DNA of 64,000 nucleotides from Pararobbsia alpina (GCF_902859895.1 NZ_CADIKM010000001.1:372001-436000), one strand, 5' to 3'. Positions 48,474 to 58,399 are shown, counted from the stretch's first letter. The notes: generated by a model from the sequence alone, not told the origin. Numbers and translations are program-made.

Positions 48474-49444
48474 CGTTTGATCCGTCGGGTCGTGGGTTGC
48501 GGCGCACGCCAGCCGAGTTCCTCGGAGATCGCGCGGGCCTCGCGCTGAACCACCGGAACCAGCTCATCCATGCGCTCGGTCGGCATATACGGTGTCGTGC
48601 TCGCGACGGAGAGCGCAGCGACGATCAGGCCGGATGCGTCGCGCACAGGCGCGGCGACGCAGCGGATGCCAGGTTCGTTTTCCTCGAGATCAAAGGTATG
48701 GCCCGCGCCTGCATAGGCTGTCATACGCTCGAGGAAGGTTTCGCGGGTATAGGGGGTCGACTGCAGGCCGGCCTGCTCCGGCTTGCGGCGCGCGGTATCC
48801 CAAAGTGTCTCCCAGGCCGGGGCGGCGAGGTCGAGCATGAGCGCCTTGCCGATGCCGGTCCATGCGAGCGGCATCCGGTGGCCGACGCGCGAACGCATCT
48901 CGAGGCCCCGGGTGCCGGAGATCTTGTCGATATACAACACGTCGCCGCCTTCGCGTACGCCGAGATGGATCGTGTCGCGAGTCGCATCGGCGAGCGCTTC
49001 GAGATGCGGACGCGCGACGGTCGACAGGGGCATTTGTTCGAGCGAGACGGCTCCGAGCTCGATCAGCTTCGGGCCGAGCAGATAGCCGCCCTGCACCTGA
49101 CGCAGGTAGCGCGCCTGGACCAGACTGCTCACGAGCCGGTGGGTCGTCGAGCGGGTCGTGCCGAGCGCGGCACCAAAGGTTCGCAGGTCACGCACGCCGG
49201 CCGCGGCGGCTTCGAGAATCGCGAGGCCGCGCAACAACGTCTGGGTGCCTGCCTGCTGCGGTGTGGCATCGAGCAGCGTCGACGGTGTTTCCACCACGGT
49301 GACCCTAAACGAAGCGTTCGAGGCGCTCTGTGATGATTTCCCGGCGGATGTCCCGGCGGATGTCCCGGCGGATGTCCCGGCGGATGTGCCAGCGGCGGTA
49401 CCTGCGACGATGTCCGATACGGCCGTGTTCAGCGACTTGTCCAT
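48470..49444 (-). CDS. IclR-family transcriptional regulator of the sugar operon
   Basis: A 324-residue IclR-type regulator. The N-terminal ~60 residues are Gly/Thr/Ser/Ala-rich, with GTSA repeats encoded by 12-bp repeats; the winged helix follows (LLRGLAILEAAAAGVRDLRTFGAALGTTRSTTHRLVSSLVQARYL), then the ligand domain with HLGVREGGDVLYIDKISG and GIRCVAAPVRDASGLIVAALSV. It heads the ten-gene sugar operon and overlaps dgoK, so it probably regulates these genes and itself in response to a sugar acid. ATG 49444 is chosen; an upstream extension to 49603 is unsupported. Confidence 0.88.
   Translation of the reverse strand: MDKSLNTAVSDIVAGTAAGTSAGTSAGTSAGTSAGKSSQSASNASFRVTVVETPSTLLDATPQQAGTQTLLRGLAILEAAAAGVRDLRTFGAALGTTRSTTHRLVSSLVQARYLRQVQGGYLLGPKLIELGAVSLEQMPLSTVARPHLEALADATRDTIHLGVREGGDVLYIDKISGTRGLEMRSRVGHRMPLAWTGIGKALMLDLAAPAWETLWDTARRKPEQAGLQSTPYTRETFLERMTAYAGAGHTFDLEENEPGIRCVAAPVRDASGLIVAALSVASTTPYMPTERMDELVPVVQREARAISEELGWRAPQPTTRRIKR
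49339..49386. repeat. Four perfect 12-bp repeats in the iclR-type gene
   Basis: The unit tcccggcggatg occurs four times without mismatch, followed by a degraded copy, encoding repeated Gly-Thr-Ser-Ala in the regulator's N-terminal arm. Confidence 0.93.
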
Positions 49445-49771
49445 GTGATCCGTTTCGCCACGTCCGGCTGGCAGTGCGACACGCGGTCCCGCTCGAGGCG
49501 AGGTGCGAGGCGACTGGCCGAACGTGCTGTCTCCCGATCTTCTTATGCTTGCGAAGTGCGCCCATGAAGCGGCGGACGACTCCTTCGCGCAGAGCGCCGT
49601 CAATACATTCGAGTGCGCTTGCGGCGGATTGTAAGGTGATGAATCCGCTTGTTCAATATCTGAATGACGCTCTCATTTATTGGGAATTGTTGCGATGCGC
49701 CATCCAACGGGCGTGAACATGCCGCTAACGAGCGGGCACCGCGCGTCTGAAGGACTGCGAGTTTGTTGCGC
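49445..49771. other. Promoter region of the sugar operon, downstream of mtgA
   Basis: A 327-base stretch between the mtgA stop and the regulator start. It is relatively AT-rich near 49620-49700 and contains two neighbouring inverted repeats, TTCA-N5-TGAA (49649-49661) and AATGA-N5-TCATT (49660-49674), which could be the IclR-type operator. No gene is supported. Confidence 0.45.
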
Positions 49772-50533
49772 TTATTTGTCCGAGGGGAGTTCGGCGGCGC
49801 CCATGCGGCGCGCGATCACGCCGGCACGGCTGGCCAGATAGGCACTGCCGCGGTGCTCGTCGAAATACTTGGGGCGGGGCAGCATCACGGCCAGCCGCGC
49901 AGCCTGGCCGACTGAGAGCTTCGCCGCCGTGGTCTTGTAGTAATGCTGCGCCGCGGCTTCGGCCCCATAGACGCCCTTGCCCCATTCGACCGAGTTCAGA
50001 TAGAGCTCGAAAATCCGTTCCTTGTCCATCAAGAGCTCGAGCATGAGCGTGATGATCAGTTCCTGCCCCTTGCGGATATAGGTCTTTTCAGTCGACAGGA
50101 ACAGATTGCGCGCGAGCTGCTGAGTGATCGTCGAACCGCCGGCGGCCATGTGCCCCTTGCGCTTGTTCTTTTCCCAGGCCTGCAGGATCGCGTCGACTTC
50201 GTAGCCTTTGTTGTTCACGAAGTCCGCATCTTCGGAAGCGATGATCGCGCGCTTGAGATTGCGCGAGATCGTGTCGTACGGCACCCATTGATGCTGGAAG
50301 GTGACGGCTTCGCCATCGCGCCAGAAGCGCCATTTCGCGGCGCGCATGAAGGCCGTGCCCGATGGATCGAAGACCGTCCAGAGACCGATCTGCACGAAGT
50401 AGAACACCTGCGTCGCGGCAAACGCGAGCGTGAAGAGGCCCGCAAGATAAACGAACCAACCGAGTGCGGGCCGGCGTGCGCGAAGGTGCGCACGCGGTGC
50501 CGGAGCCTTGTCGGTCAGCACGCTCATCGTCAT
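49772..50533 (-). CDS. mtgA: Monofunctional biosynthetic peptidoglycan transglycosylase
   Basis: MtgA polymerises lipid II glycan strands at the inner membrane. The 253-residue protein has an N-terminal transmembrane anchor (about residues 25-50) and a GT51 domain with catalytic Glu in [14 protein letters not shown], the [28 protein letters not shown] motif and [28 protein letters not shown] 50533 overlaps the aroE stop by ATGA, so it is coupled to the upstream fused gene. Confidence 0.94.
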   Translation of the reverse strand: MTMSVLTDKAPAPRAHLRARRPALGWFVYLAGLFTLAFAATQVFYFVQIGLWTVFDPSGTAFMRAAKWRFWRDGEAVTFQHQWVPYDTISRNLKRAIIASEDADFVNNKGYEVDAILQAWEKNKRKGHMAAGGSTITQQLARNLFLSTEKTYIRKGQELIITLMLELLMDKERIFELYLNSVEWGKGVYGAEAAAQHYYKTTAAKLSVGQAARLAVMLPRPKYFDEHRGSAYLASRAGVIARRMGAAELPSDK

Positions 50534-53500
50534 GGAGCAGGTGAGGCCGTGGCTGTCGTGGCCGTAACCGCCGCTTGCGCGGGCAGCGCGGCTTGCTGGC
50601 GCGCGAGCATCGCTCGCAACTCCGCAAGGACACTGGCGCTGTCGGGCCGCACCCCGCGCCAGATATGAAACGACTCGGCGGCCTGTTCGACGAGCATGCC
50701 CAGGCCGTCGGCCGCACGCGCACCGCGCGCCTGCGCAAGCTGCATGAAGACGGTCGGGTGCGCCGCATACATCATGTCGTAGGCCAGCGTATCGGGCGTC
50801 AGTGCCTCCGGGTCGAACGAAGGAAGCTCCCCGCCGAGGCTGCCGGCCGTCGCGTTGATGACCACGTCGAACGCGCCCGTCGCGACCTCCGCGCCGCCGC
50901 CGACGATCGTTCCGGTGTGCACGTGCGCTCCCGGGATTGCATCTCCACCCGCACCAGCACCTGCACCTGCATCAGCTTCGGTTTCCGCACTGGCGTCCGC
51001 GTCAAGGTTGGGGATTTCGCTGCCGGCAACTTGCAAGGCCGTCATGGCTGCAGCAAGGTCGACCGCCTTGCTCGCGGTCCGGTTGACGATCACCAGTTCG
51101 CGCACGCCTGCTTCGAGCAGGGGCAGTGCCACGCCACGTGCCGCGCCGCCCGCGCCGAGCAGCAACACGCGCTTGCCCGCGAGCCGCACATGCAGATTGC
51201 GTTCGATGTCGTTGACCAACCCGATGCCATCGGTGTTGTCGCCTAAAATGCTGCCATCCGCATCGACCTTCAAGGTATTGACCGCGCCCGCCGCGGCGGC
51301 GCGAGTCGAATGCGCATTCGCGAAACGATAGGCTGCCAGCTTGAACGGCACGGTCACGTTGAGACCACGGCCGCCGGCCGAGATGAACGCACGAGCCGCT
51401 TCGTCGAAGCCATCGACCGGTGCGAGCAGATGCTCGTAGTCGATCCGCTCGCCGGTCTGCTCGGCAAAGCGCGCATGGATCCACGGGGATTTGCTGTGCG
51501 CAACGGGATTGCCGATCACGACATAGCGATCCGGCGCGAGATCGGTGTCTGTCGCCTCGCCGGTCCCGGTCTCCGCTTGGGCTTGGGCTTGGGCTTGGGC
51601 TTCGGCTTCGGCGTCGACTTCCACTTCTGTCTTCACACCTTCGCCTTCATCGCCTTCGTCTTCCCCCTCATCGGCTTCGGCCACATCGCTCGCAACCGGT
51701 GCGTCGAGCACCTGGACCAGACGGGTCGACGCTTCGACGGTCAGCTCGTCGATCGACACGACGTCGAGCAGCACACGCGTGCCGCGCGGATGCACACCGA
51801 GCGCCGGTACGTGCAACACCAGCGGAATTTCCTCGAGCCGCACGAGATCGCCCTTGATCACCGTCGCGACCACGCGATCGCGCTGTTCCTGCTTGAGCCA
51901 GCGCAGGCACCAGAACGCTTCCATCTTGTTCTGGTAGTCCGCATAGGCCGCATAGGTCTCGTCGAAGCCCTGCAGCACCGCGTAAAGCTCCGCGTCCTTC
52001 GGCTTGAACGGCGCGACGAGCTTGCCCGCGACGCCATGCTGCGCACACGCGAGCAGTTGCCACTGGTTCACGAGGTCGACATAGCGGCGCAGCGGCGAGG
52101 TGCTCCAGGCATATTGAGCGACACCCAGACCTTCATGCGGTGCGGGCGTGGTCTGCATCCGGGTGCGGTTCGGCCCGAACGAGCGCTGTGCGCGATAGAT
52201 CCCGGGCACGCCGTATTCGGCAAGCAAGGCGCCCCATGTACTGTTCGCGACGATCGCGAGTTCGGCGACGATCGAATCGAGCGGCGAACCGCGGCGGCGC
52301 GGCGTGATCGTCACATGCTCGCCATCGATGTAGAAGTTGAAATCGTTGTTGCGCTGCACTTCGCGCTTGAGGCCGAAGCCGATGCGTGTCTGCTGGCGCC
52401 TCTCGTACAGCACCTTGGCGAGCGGCCAGAGCAGCGCAATTTCTGCCTGGTGCGGATAGTCGCCGGTGCCCGCGTCGAGCGTCTCTTCGGTGACGAGCGC
52501 GTCGAGATGGTTATGTCGCAGATTGCTGCGTACGAAGACCTTCTCGGCGCGCGTCTCCGTCGCGACGATCTCATGGGTCGACGCATCGACGATGATGTAG
52601 AGCGACAGCGCCGGACGCAGGCCGCCCTCCTTCAGCGTGAAGATCTCGACCACGGGATCGGGCAGCATGGTGATCTTGTCACCCGGCATATAGACGGTCG
52701 ACAGCCGGTTGCGTGCGATCTGGTCGACCGCGTCGCCAGGCTGGATGCCGAGCGCGGGCGCCGCGATATGGATGCCGACGCGGATACGCCCGTCGGGCAG
52801 CACGCGCACCGAAAACGCATCGTCGATTTCGGTCGTCGTCACGTCGTCGATCGAGAACGCTTCGACATCGCCCTCGGGCAGATCGTCGAGCCGCGGCTCG
52901 ATCGTCACGGGCGCGAAGCCGGTCCCGTACGGAAAATATTCGGACAGGAAACGCGCCTCGTGCAGCACGCGCGCCGAAGCGACGCCGCCCGCGTCGAGCA
53001 TCAGGCGCGCGGGCGAGGTGCCGAGCGCGGCAGCCGCGGCTTCGAGCGCCTTGTATTCGATCGAATTCTTGTCAGGCTTGGTCAGCAGGCCGATCACCTT
53101 GCCTGCGAACGACTCGGGCAGGCGATGCGCCTTGAGTTCGTTCTCGTAGCCTTCCTGCACAAGGGCCTGCTGGCGTTTGCGCTCGAGCCCCGCGAGCGCC
53201 GCGCGCAATTGTTCCTCCGGCGCGCGCTGATACTGGCCGCGCCCTTTCTTGCGGAAATAGACGGGCGAGGCGTGCATGCGCAGCACCAGGGCAGCCTGCT
53301 TGATCGCATTCGGCTTCGTACCGAAGTATTCGTCGGCGAGTGCGCCGAACGCGAACTCGTCGGCCGGCGCACATTCCCAGAGGAACTCCGGATCGATGTC
53401 CTGTGCTTCAGCGTCGGCCTGCTGCATGAGCTCGGCCGGTGTCGGCGCCTCGAACTCGAGCAGCACGTCCTTGCCGCGCACTTTGGCACGGCGGCCGCCC

Positions 53501-53586
53501 GGCAACTCGACCTGGAATGCGTCGCCCTGTTTGGACAGCACCGTGCCAGCCTTGAAGCTGCCTGATTCCTCGAAGAAAACGTTCAC
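50530..53586 (-). CDS. aroE: RNB-domain ribonuclease fused to shikimate dehydrogenase
   Basis: A single frame of 1018 residues from GTG 53586 joins two proteins. Residues about 1-640 are an RNase II/R-type protein: an N-terminal small domain, the RNB core with [19 protein letters not shown] (metal-binding Asp cluster) and [17 protein letters not shown]. Residues about 640-682 are a Glu/Ala/Gln-rich linker made of short repeats. Residues about 683-1018 are AroE, reducing 3-dehydroshikimate: [28 protein letters not shown] with the catalytic Lys, [20 protein letters not shown]. AroE also has a ~25-residue Ala/Gly/Glu insertion. In relatives these are adjacent separate genes. No stop and no convincing start lies at the junction. 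The GTG start lies 10 bases after yqiA. Confidence 0.88.
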   Translation of the reverse strand: MNVFFEESGSFKAGTVLSKQGDAFQVELPGGRRAKVRGKDVLLEFEAPTPAELMQQADAEAQDIDPEFLWECAPADEFAFGALADEYFGTKPNAIKQAALVLRMHASPVYFRKKGRGQYQRAPEEQLRAALAGLERKRQQALVQEGYENELKAHRLPESFAGKVIGLLTKPDKNSIEYKALEAAAAALGTSPARLMLDAGGVASARVLHEARFLSEYFPYGTGFAPVTIEPRLDDLPEGDVEAFSIDDVTTTEIDDAFSVRVLPDGRIRVGIHIAAPALGIQPGDAVDQIARNRLSTVYMPGDKITMLPDPVVEIFTLKEGGLRPALSLYIIVDASTHEIVATETRAEKVFVRSNLRHNHLDALVTEETLDAGTGDYPHQAEIALLWPLAKVLYERRQQTRIGFGLKREVQRNNDFNFYIDGEHVTITPRRRGSPLDSIVAELAIVANSTWGALLAEYGVPGIYRAQRSFGPNRTRMQTTPAPHEGLGVAQYAWSTSPLRRYVDLVNQWQLLACAQHGVAGKLVAPFKPKDAELYAVLQGFDETYAAYADYQNKMEAFWCLRWLKQEQRDRVVATVIKGDLVRLEEIPLVLHVPALGVHPRGTRVLLDVVSIDELTVEASTRLVQVLDAPVASDVAEADEGEDEGDEGEGVKTEVEVDAEAEAQAQAQAQAETGTGEATDTDLAPDRYVVIGNPVAHSKSPWIHARFAEQTGERIDYEHLLAPVDGFDEAARAFISAGGRGLNVTVPFKLAAYRFANAHSTRAAAAGAVNTLKVDADGSILGDNTDGIGLVNDIERNLHVRLAGKRVLLLGAGGAARGVALPLLEAGVRELVIVNRTASKAVDLAAAMTALQVAGSEIPNLDADASAETEADAGAGAGAGGDAIPGAHVHTGTIVGGGAEVATGAFDVVINATAGSLGGELPSFDPEALTPDTLAYDMMYAAHPTVFMQLAQARGARAADGLGMLVEQAAESFHIWRGVRPDSASVLAELRAMLARQQAALPAQAAVTATTATASPAP
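51575..51610. repeat. Hexanucleotide repeat in the RNB-AroE linker
   Basis: Four gcttgg units are followed by two gcttcg units, encoding repeated Ala-Gln and Ala-Glu in the linker. Six-base steps keep the frame. Confidence 0.9.
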
Positions 53587-53596
53587 GCAATACTCT

Positions 53597-54166
53597 CTAG
53601 ACAATGCCGCAGAATGCCAGCACCCGGTCGCGATAGTCGGCGAAGTCGCTGATGCCGTGATCACTGCCCTCGATCAGGGTCGTGCTCACTCCAGCATAGA
53701 ACTTCAGCATGTCCCGGTAATCAAGGACTTCGTCCCCGGTCGTGGCAATCAAATAGTAACGTTCAGGCCGCGTGATCGACGCGACCGCCAATGCTCTCAA
53801 TTCATCCAGATGACCGGGCTCGACGACGATTTCGCCGCCGCCGTGCCATAACACTTGCGGGCCGAGGTACGACGCGAGGTCGCGGCCCGGGTCGACGGCC
53901 GGATTCAGCAGCACGGCCCGATAGCCGTGGCGCTCCGCGAGCCAGGCCGCGTAGTAGCCCCCGAGCGAGCTGCCGATCACGCAGACCTGCTCGGGCGGGA
54001 GCCCGTCGACCGCCTGCTCGGCGAGCGCGATCGCTTCGCGCGGCGAGACCGGCAGTTGGGGACAGCGCCATTCGTCCAGGCGGCCGAGCGCGGTCATCCG
54101 CTCGGCGAGCATGCGCGCCTTGAACGACCGTGGCGACGAGCGGAAACCGTGCAGATACAGAATCAC
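53597..54166 (-). CDS. YqiA-type alpha/beta-hydrolase esterase
   Basis: A 189-residue hydrolase of the UPF0227/YqiA family. It begins MILYLHGFRSSPRSFKARML (oxyanion HGF region); the nucleophile is Ser in VIGSSLGGYYAAWLAE near residue 68, the acid probably Asp in TGDEVLDY and the base His in EGSDHGISDF. E. coli YqiA has esterase activity on small acyl esters; the physiological role is unknown. ATG 54166 overlaps the mpl stop by four bases, giving mpl-yqiA-rnb/aroE-mtgA as one operon. Confidence 0.88.
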   Translation of the reverse strand: MILYLHGFRSSPRSFKARMLAERMTALGRLDEWRCPQLPVSPREAIALAEQAVDGLPPEQVCVIGSSLGGYYAAWLAERHGYRAVLLNPAVDPGRDLASYLGPQVLWHGGGEIVVEPGHLDELRALAVASITRPERYYLIATTGDEVLDYRDMLKFYAGVSTTLIEGSDHGISDFADYRDRVLAFCGIV

Positions 54167-55647
54167 GCAGCCGCCCCGCCGGCCCGCACGGGTAGGGCGA
54201 GCGCCTTGAGCAGACGATCGTGAACGCCGCCGAAACCACCGTTGCTCATGACGAGCACATGATCGCCGGGCCGTGCGCTGCGCGCCACCGCGGCGACCAG
54301 GGCATCGATGTCGCCAAAGGCGTGCGCCGTGTCGCCAAGCGGCGCGAGTGCCTCGGCCAGATCCCAGCCGAGCGCATCGCAGCCGGCGGGCGCGCCGTAG
54401 CCGAATACGAGATCGGCGCCGCGCAGGCTGTCGGGCAATTGCGCTTTCATGACGCCAAGTTTCATCGTGTTCGAACGCGGTTCGAGCACGGCCAGGATGC
54501 GGGGTACCGGTTGGAGACTTGCCTTGTGACCGGTACTCACGCCATCGGTGCTCATGCTGCCCGTGCTTGCATTCCGGGTCTGCGCATCGAGGCGCCTGCG
54601 CAGGCCCGCCACCGTTGTCCGGATCGCGGTCGGATGATGCGCGAAATCGTCATAGACCGTTACGCCATTGACCGTGCCGCGCACTTCCATGCGCCGTTTG
54701 ACGCTCTGAAACGAACTCAGCGACTGCGCAGCCTGGGCAGGCACGACACCGACATGCCGGGCGGCGGCCATCGCGGCCAGCGCGTTCATCTGGTTGTGCG
54801 CGCCCTGCACGTTCCACTCGACCTCGCCGACAGGCTCGCCGCGCAGGCTCACGCCAAAGTGTGTATCGATCGCCTCTGCAGACTGGCCGTCGAGCGGCAC
54901 GGCCTGCCAGCCGTCGGCGACGCCGAAGCGCTCGAGTTCGCTCCAGCAGCCGCGTGCCAGCACGCGCTCGAGCGCGGGTTCGACGCCGTTGACGACGAGC
55001 CGCCCGAGGCGTGGCACCGTGCGCACGAGATGATGGAACTGGGTCTCGATCGCGCCGAGATCCGCGAAAATGTCGGCGTGATCGAACTCGAGATTGTTGA
55101 GAATCGCGGTCCGCGGCCGATAGTGGACGAACTTGGAACGCTTGTCGAAAAACGCCGTGTCGTATTCGTCGGCCTCGATCACGAAAAAGCTCGAATCGGT
55201 CAGCCGCGCCGACACGCCGAAGTTCAGCGGCACGCCGCCGATCAGGAAGCCCGGGTTGAGCCCCGCATCCTCGAGCAGCCACGCGAGCATCGAAGCGGTC
55301 GTCGTCTTGCCGTGCGTGCCCGCCACCGCGAGTACCCACTTGTCCTGCAAGACATGTTCCCCGAGCCACTGCGGACCCGATACATACGGCAGGCCCCGGT
55401 CGAGGATCGCTTCCATGAGCGGGTTGCCGCGCGAGACGACGTTTCCGATCACAAACAGGTCGGGCTCGAGCGCGAGCTGCGCTTCACCATAGCCCTCGAT
55501 GAGTTCAATGCCCTGCGCCTCGAGTTGCGTGCTCATCGGCGGATAGACCCCGGCATCGCAACCCGTCACACGATGGCCGCGCTCGCGTGCGAGCACCGCC
55601 AGTCCGCCCATGAAAGTGCCGCAGATGCCGAGAATATGAATGTGCAT
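54163..55647 (-). CDS. mpl: UDP-N-acetylmuramate:L-alanyl-gamma-D-glutamyl-meso-diaminopimelate ligase
   Basis: Mpl recycles peptidoglycan by attaching the freed murein tripeptide to UDP-MurNAc. The 494-residue Mur-ligase family protein begins MHIHILGICGTFMGGLAVLARERGH, has the ATP site AVAGTHGKTTTASMLAWLLE, FFVIEADEYDTAFFDKRSKF (Mpl-specific) and the C-terminal YDDFAHHPTAI. A ~25-residue Ser/Thr-rich insertion (around residue 400, ASTGSMSTDGVSTGHKAS) is atypical. ATG 55647 gives the family N-terminus. Confidence 0.95.
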   Translation of the reverse strand: MHIHILGICGTFMGGLAVLARERGHRVTGCDAGVYPPMSTQLEAQGIELIEGYGEAQLALEPDLFVIGNVVSRGNPLMEAILDRGLPYVSGPQWLGEHVLQDKWVLAVAGTHGKTTTASMLAWLLEDAGLNPGFLIGGVPLNFGVSARLTDSSFFVIEADEYDTAFFDKRSKFVHYRPRTAILNNLEFDHADIFADLGAIETQFHHLVRTVPRLGRLVVNGVEPALERVLARGCWSELERFGVADGWQAVPLDGQSAEAIDTHFGVSLRGEPVGEVEWNVQGAHNQMNALAAMAAARHVGVVPAQAAQSLSSFQSVKRRMEVRGTVNGVTVYDDFAHHPTAIRTTVAGLRRRLDAQTRNASTGSMSTDGVSTGHKASLQPVPRILAVLEPRSNTMKLGVMKAQLPDSLRGADLVFGYGAPAGCDALGWDLAEALAPLGDTAHAFGDIDALVAAVARSARPGDHVLVMSNGGFGGVHDRLLKALALPVRAGGAAA

Positions 55648-55788
55648 GGGGTGCTGTGGAAAGCGCGCGCAGAAATCGTGGCATTGTACCCGAGCGGCCT
55701 CGCCGGCCCGCCATCCGGCCAGCGACGCGGCACATGCCAAGGCGGCTTGCGGAAACGCGGCGAAAGGTCAGTCGGGTATCATCAGACC

Positions 55789-56454
55789 ATGTCTCGCAAA
55801 CCTCATCTCGACCCGCGACGCGTGCGCGACGAAATCGCGACCGTTGCCGCCCGTCTGATCGCCGAAGACGGCCTCGACTACTCGACCGCCAAACGCAAGG
55901 CCGCGCGCCAGATTCTCGGCGGTACCCGTGCCGCTGGCGAATGGCTGCCCGATAACGAGCAGATCGAGGAAGAAATCCGTGAATACCAGGCGCTGTTCCA
56001 GGCCGAAAGCCAGCCGCTCGCGCTGCACACGCTGCGCAAGGTCGCGCTCGACTGGATGCGCAGGCTCGCCGAGTTCCAGCCTTTTCTGACGGGCGCCGTG
56101 CTCAACGGTACCGCGAACCAGCACTCCGATATCCATCTTCAGGTTTTTTGCGATAACGCCAAGGAAGTCGCGATCTTCCTGCTCAATGCGGGCATCCAGT
56201 ACGAAGTGTCGGAAACGCGGCATTTCGCGGGCCGCGGCCAGGTGGAAACGCTGAGTTTCTCGTGGCACGATGCCGCCTTGCAGGAACGCATCTGGATTCA
56301 TGTCGCGCTCTACGATACCGACGACCTGCGCGGTGCGATGCGCGCCGACGGCCGAGGCCGGCCGCTGCGCGTGAACGAGGCAGCCGTCACGGCGCTGATC
56401 GCCGCCGGCAGCAGTTCGGCGAGCGATTCGCTGAGCGCGCACGATCTTTCCTGA
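55789..56454 (+). CDS. Conserved protein with degenerate nucleotidyltransferase-like motif
   Basis: A 221-residue protein without a named function, next to mpl in relatives and sometimes mis-annotated as a Mur ligase. The first ~60 residues are basic and helical (DPRRVRDEIATVAARLIAEDGLDYSTAKRKAARQIL). The middle holds FLTGAVLNGTANQHSDIHLQVF, which resembles the minimal nucleotidyltransferase pattern G-S/T...S-D-x-D/H, but the usual second acidic residue is His. The last ~90 residues form an alpha/beta region with GQVETLSFSWHDAALQERIWIHVALYD. ATG 55789 matches the family start. Divergent from mpl. Confidence 0.8.
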   Translation: MSRKPHLDPRRVRDEIATVAARLIAEDGLDYSTAKRKAARQILGGTRAAGEWLPDNEQIEEEIREYQALFQAESQPLALHTLRKVALDWMRRLAEFQPFLTGAVLNGTANQHSDIHLQVFCDNAKEVAIFLLNAGIQYEVSETRHFAGRGQVETLSFSWHDAALQERIWIHVALYDTDDLRGAMRADGRGRPLRVNEAAVTALIAAGSSSASDSLSAHDLS

Positions 56455-56493
56455 GACCCGGACCGAGACTCACCTAGCCATGACCCTTTTGCC

Positions 56494-57027
56494 ATGATTC
56501 GTCGACTGTTTGCCCCGCTACTTGTCGCCTCGCTGATCGCCGTCATCGGTGCTTTCGCCGGACCGCAGGCTGTCAAATGGGCCTTCGGCGCCGAGACCGG
56601 CCCGCAGGCCGCGGTCAACGCGCTCTGGGGCACCACCCTGCCCGACCCGACCAACCGGCCGCGCGCGCTCTCGGAATTCCGCGGCAAGCCGCTGGTGGTC
56701 AACTTCTGGGCTTCGTGGTGCGGACCGTGCGTCGCCGAGATGCCCGCGCTCGACAGGCTGCACAAGAAATATTCGGCCAATGGCGTCAATTTCATCGGCA
56801 TCGCGGTCGATACGCCACAGAATGTCCAGGGCTTCCTCGCACGCCTCAAGGTCGGCTACCCTCTCGTGGTTGCCGGCTTCGGCGGTGGCGATCTGGCCCG
56901 GCAATTCGGCGACGAGCAGGGGGCGCTGCCGTTCACGGTCGTGATCGATGCAAGCGGCAAAGTCCGTTCGACGACGCTCGGCCAGATTCAGCCGGCCAAG
57001 CTGGCGGCGGTGCTCGACTCGCTCTAG
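56494..57027 (+). CDS. TlpA/ResA-like thioredoxin-fold protein
   Basis: A 177-residue membrane-anchored thiol-disulfide protein facing the periplasm. Residues about 5-25 form a signal anchor (FAPLLVASLIAVIGAFAG); the thioredoxin domain carries LVVNFWASWCGPCVAEMPAL with the CxxC pair near residue 74, and GALPFTVVIDASGKV with the cis-proline. Family members reduce apocytochromes or other periplasmic thiols; the partner is unknown. It follows the previous gene after 39 bases. Confidence 0.88.
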   Translation: MIRRLFAPLLVASLIAVIGAFAGPQAVKWAFGAETGPQAAVNALWGTTLPDPTNRPRALSEFRGKPLVVNFWASWCGPCVAEMPALDRLHKKYSANGVNFIGIAVDTPQNVQGFLARLKVGYPLVVAGFGGGDLARQFGDEQGALPFTVVIDASGKVRSTTLGQIQPAKLAAVLDSL

Positions 57028-57387
57028 ACGACAGGATGCGGAGATACACCTATGGCGTCATCCGGCCGGCAACGTCAGCGTGGAACCAGCGCATGCGGCA
57101 CAACACGCGCCTGGCGATGACGGGATCCCACCGGTTGGGTTGTCGTCACATCGCCTGAAGCGTCGACTTTTTTACAGCGTTTTTCGACTTCACGATGCAT
57201 TCTTAGGGCTTCTTGCACGTTCTCTTCAACTACCGGCGGTAGCCGGGCCGAAACCCTTATTTTCCAGACAAAAAGACCCTGACGCGTCGTCGGCGCTTCC
57301 AAAAAGCCCGTCCTTTTCTTCTTCTACTGGACAACTTCTTTCTTACGGCGGTAAAGTGCGGCCAACTTCGCGGAACCCAAGTTTGGT
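57028..57387. other. Intergenic region upstream of aroQ
   Basis: A 360-base stretch with patches of T/C runs and no supported gene; a short 40-codon frame at 57036-57158 lacks any sign of coding. It presumably contains the end of the thioredoxin gene transcript and the aroQ promoter, but no clear hairpin or promoter pair was identified. aroQ itself has no obvious ribosome site. Confidence 0.4.
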
Positions 57388-57843
57388 ATGACCCCTCGAC
57401 TCCTGGTGCTGCACGGCCCCAATCTGAACCTGCTCGGCACACGCGAGCCGGCCGTCTACGGCCATCGGACGCTCGCTGACATCGACGCCGCACTCGTGCA
57501 GCGCGCGCAAGCGGCAGGCGTTGCACTGGCCACATTCCAGAGCAATCACGAGGGAGTCCTGGTCGACCGGATCCACGCCGCGCGCGAGGAGAAGGTCGAG
57601 TTCGTGGTCATCAATCCCGGTGCGTTCACGCACACCAGCGTCGCGCTGCGCGACGCATTCGCCGGGACGGCCATTCCATTTGTCGAAGTACATTTGTCGA
57701 ACGTGCATCGCCGCGAGCCCTTCCGGCACCATTCCTTTTTCAGCGATATCGCGGAAGGTGTCATCGTGGGGCTCGGCTGGCAGGGCTATCTTTACGCACT
57801 CGAATTCGCGCTGGACCGCATCGCCGTGACGCCGCAGGCCTGA
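57388..57843 (+). CDS. aroQ: 3-dehydroquinate dehydratase, type II
   Basis: AroQ dehydrates 3-dehydroquinate to 3-dehydroshikimate in the shikimate pathway; the fused AroE of this window performs the next step. The 151-residue protein shows [22 protein letters not shown] with the catalytic Tyr, [32 protein letters not shown] and [17 protein letters not shown] with the catalytic His. Length is normal. It is followed after 79 bases by accB, an order common in proteobacteria. Confidence 0.97.
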   Translation: MTPRLLVLHGPNLNLLGTREPAVYGHRTLADIDAALVQRAQAAGVALATFQSNHEGVLVDRIHAAREEKVEFVVINPGAFTHTSVALRDAFAGTAIPFVEVHLSNVHRREPFRHHSFFSDIAEGVIVGLGWQGYLYALEFALDRIAVTPQA

Positions 57844-57922
57844 TTCGCGGCACGTCTCACAGCGCGACGCCATGCATGGGCGCCGCAATTCGTATTTAGC
57901 GATCTGAAACTGGGGATATTCA

Positions 57923-58399
57923 ATGGATCTTCGTAAGCTCAAAACCTTGATCGACCTCGTCTCCGAGTCGGGCATCTCCGAACTCGAAGTGACCGAAGGC
58001 GAAGGCAAGGTTCGCATCGTCAAGAACGCGCCACCGGTGTTCATGCCGCAAGCCGCACAGATGCAATACATCCCCCAGGGCTATGCTCCCCAGGCACCTG
58101 CGGCAGGTCCGGCACCGGCCGCCGAAGCCGCGGCGGTCGCCGCGCCGGCGACCGGCCTCTCGCAAGGCCATGTCGTGACTTCGCCGATGGTCGGAACCTT
58201 CTACCGCGCCCCATCCCCGGGTGCCGACGCCTTCGTGCAGGTCGGCGATACGGTCAAGGAAGGCGACACGATCTGCATCATCGAGGCGATGAAGCTGCTC
58301 AACGAAATCGAGGCGGACAAGTCGGGCGTCATCAAGGAAGTTCTGGTCGAAAACGGCCAGGCGGTCGAATACGGCCAGCCGCTTTTCGTGATCGCCTGA
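57923..58399 (+). CDS. accB: Biotin carboxyl carrier protein of acetyl-CoA carboxylase
   Basis: AccB carries the biotin that shuttles CO2 in fatty-acid synthesis. The 158-residue protein has an N-terminal helical part ([23 protein letters not shown]), an Ala/Pro-rich linker (about residues 50-75) and the biotinyl domain with the target lysine in [17 protein letters not shown]. The biotin site reads Met-Lys-Leu rather than Met-Lys-Met, which is usual for Burkholderia. It is followed 18 bases later by accC. Confidence 0.97.
   Translation: MDLRKLKTLIDLVSESGISELEVTEGEGKVRIVKNAPPVFMPQAAQMQYIPQGYAPQAPAAGPAPAAEAAAVAAPATGLSQGHVVTSPMVGTFYRAPSPGADAFVQVGDTVKEGDTICIIEAMKLLNEIEADKSGVIKEVLVENGQAVEYGQPLFVIA

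Noticed and set aside
57036-57158. Small 40-codon frame upstream of aroQ
   Set aside because: No ribosome site, no homology recognised, composition like the surrounding spacer.
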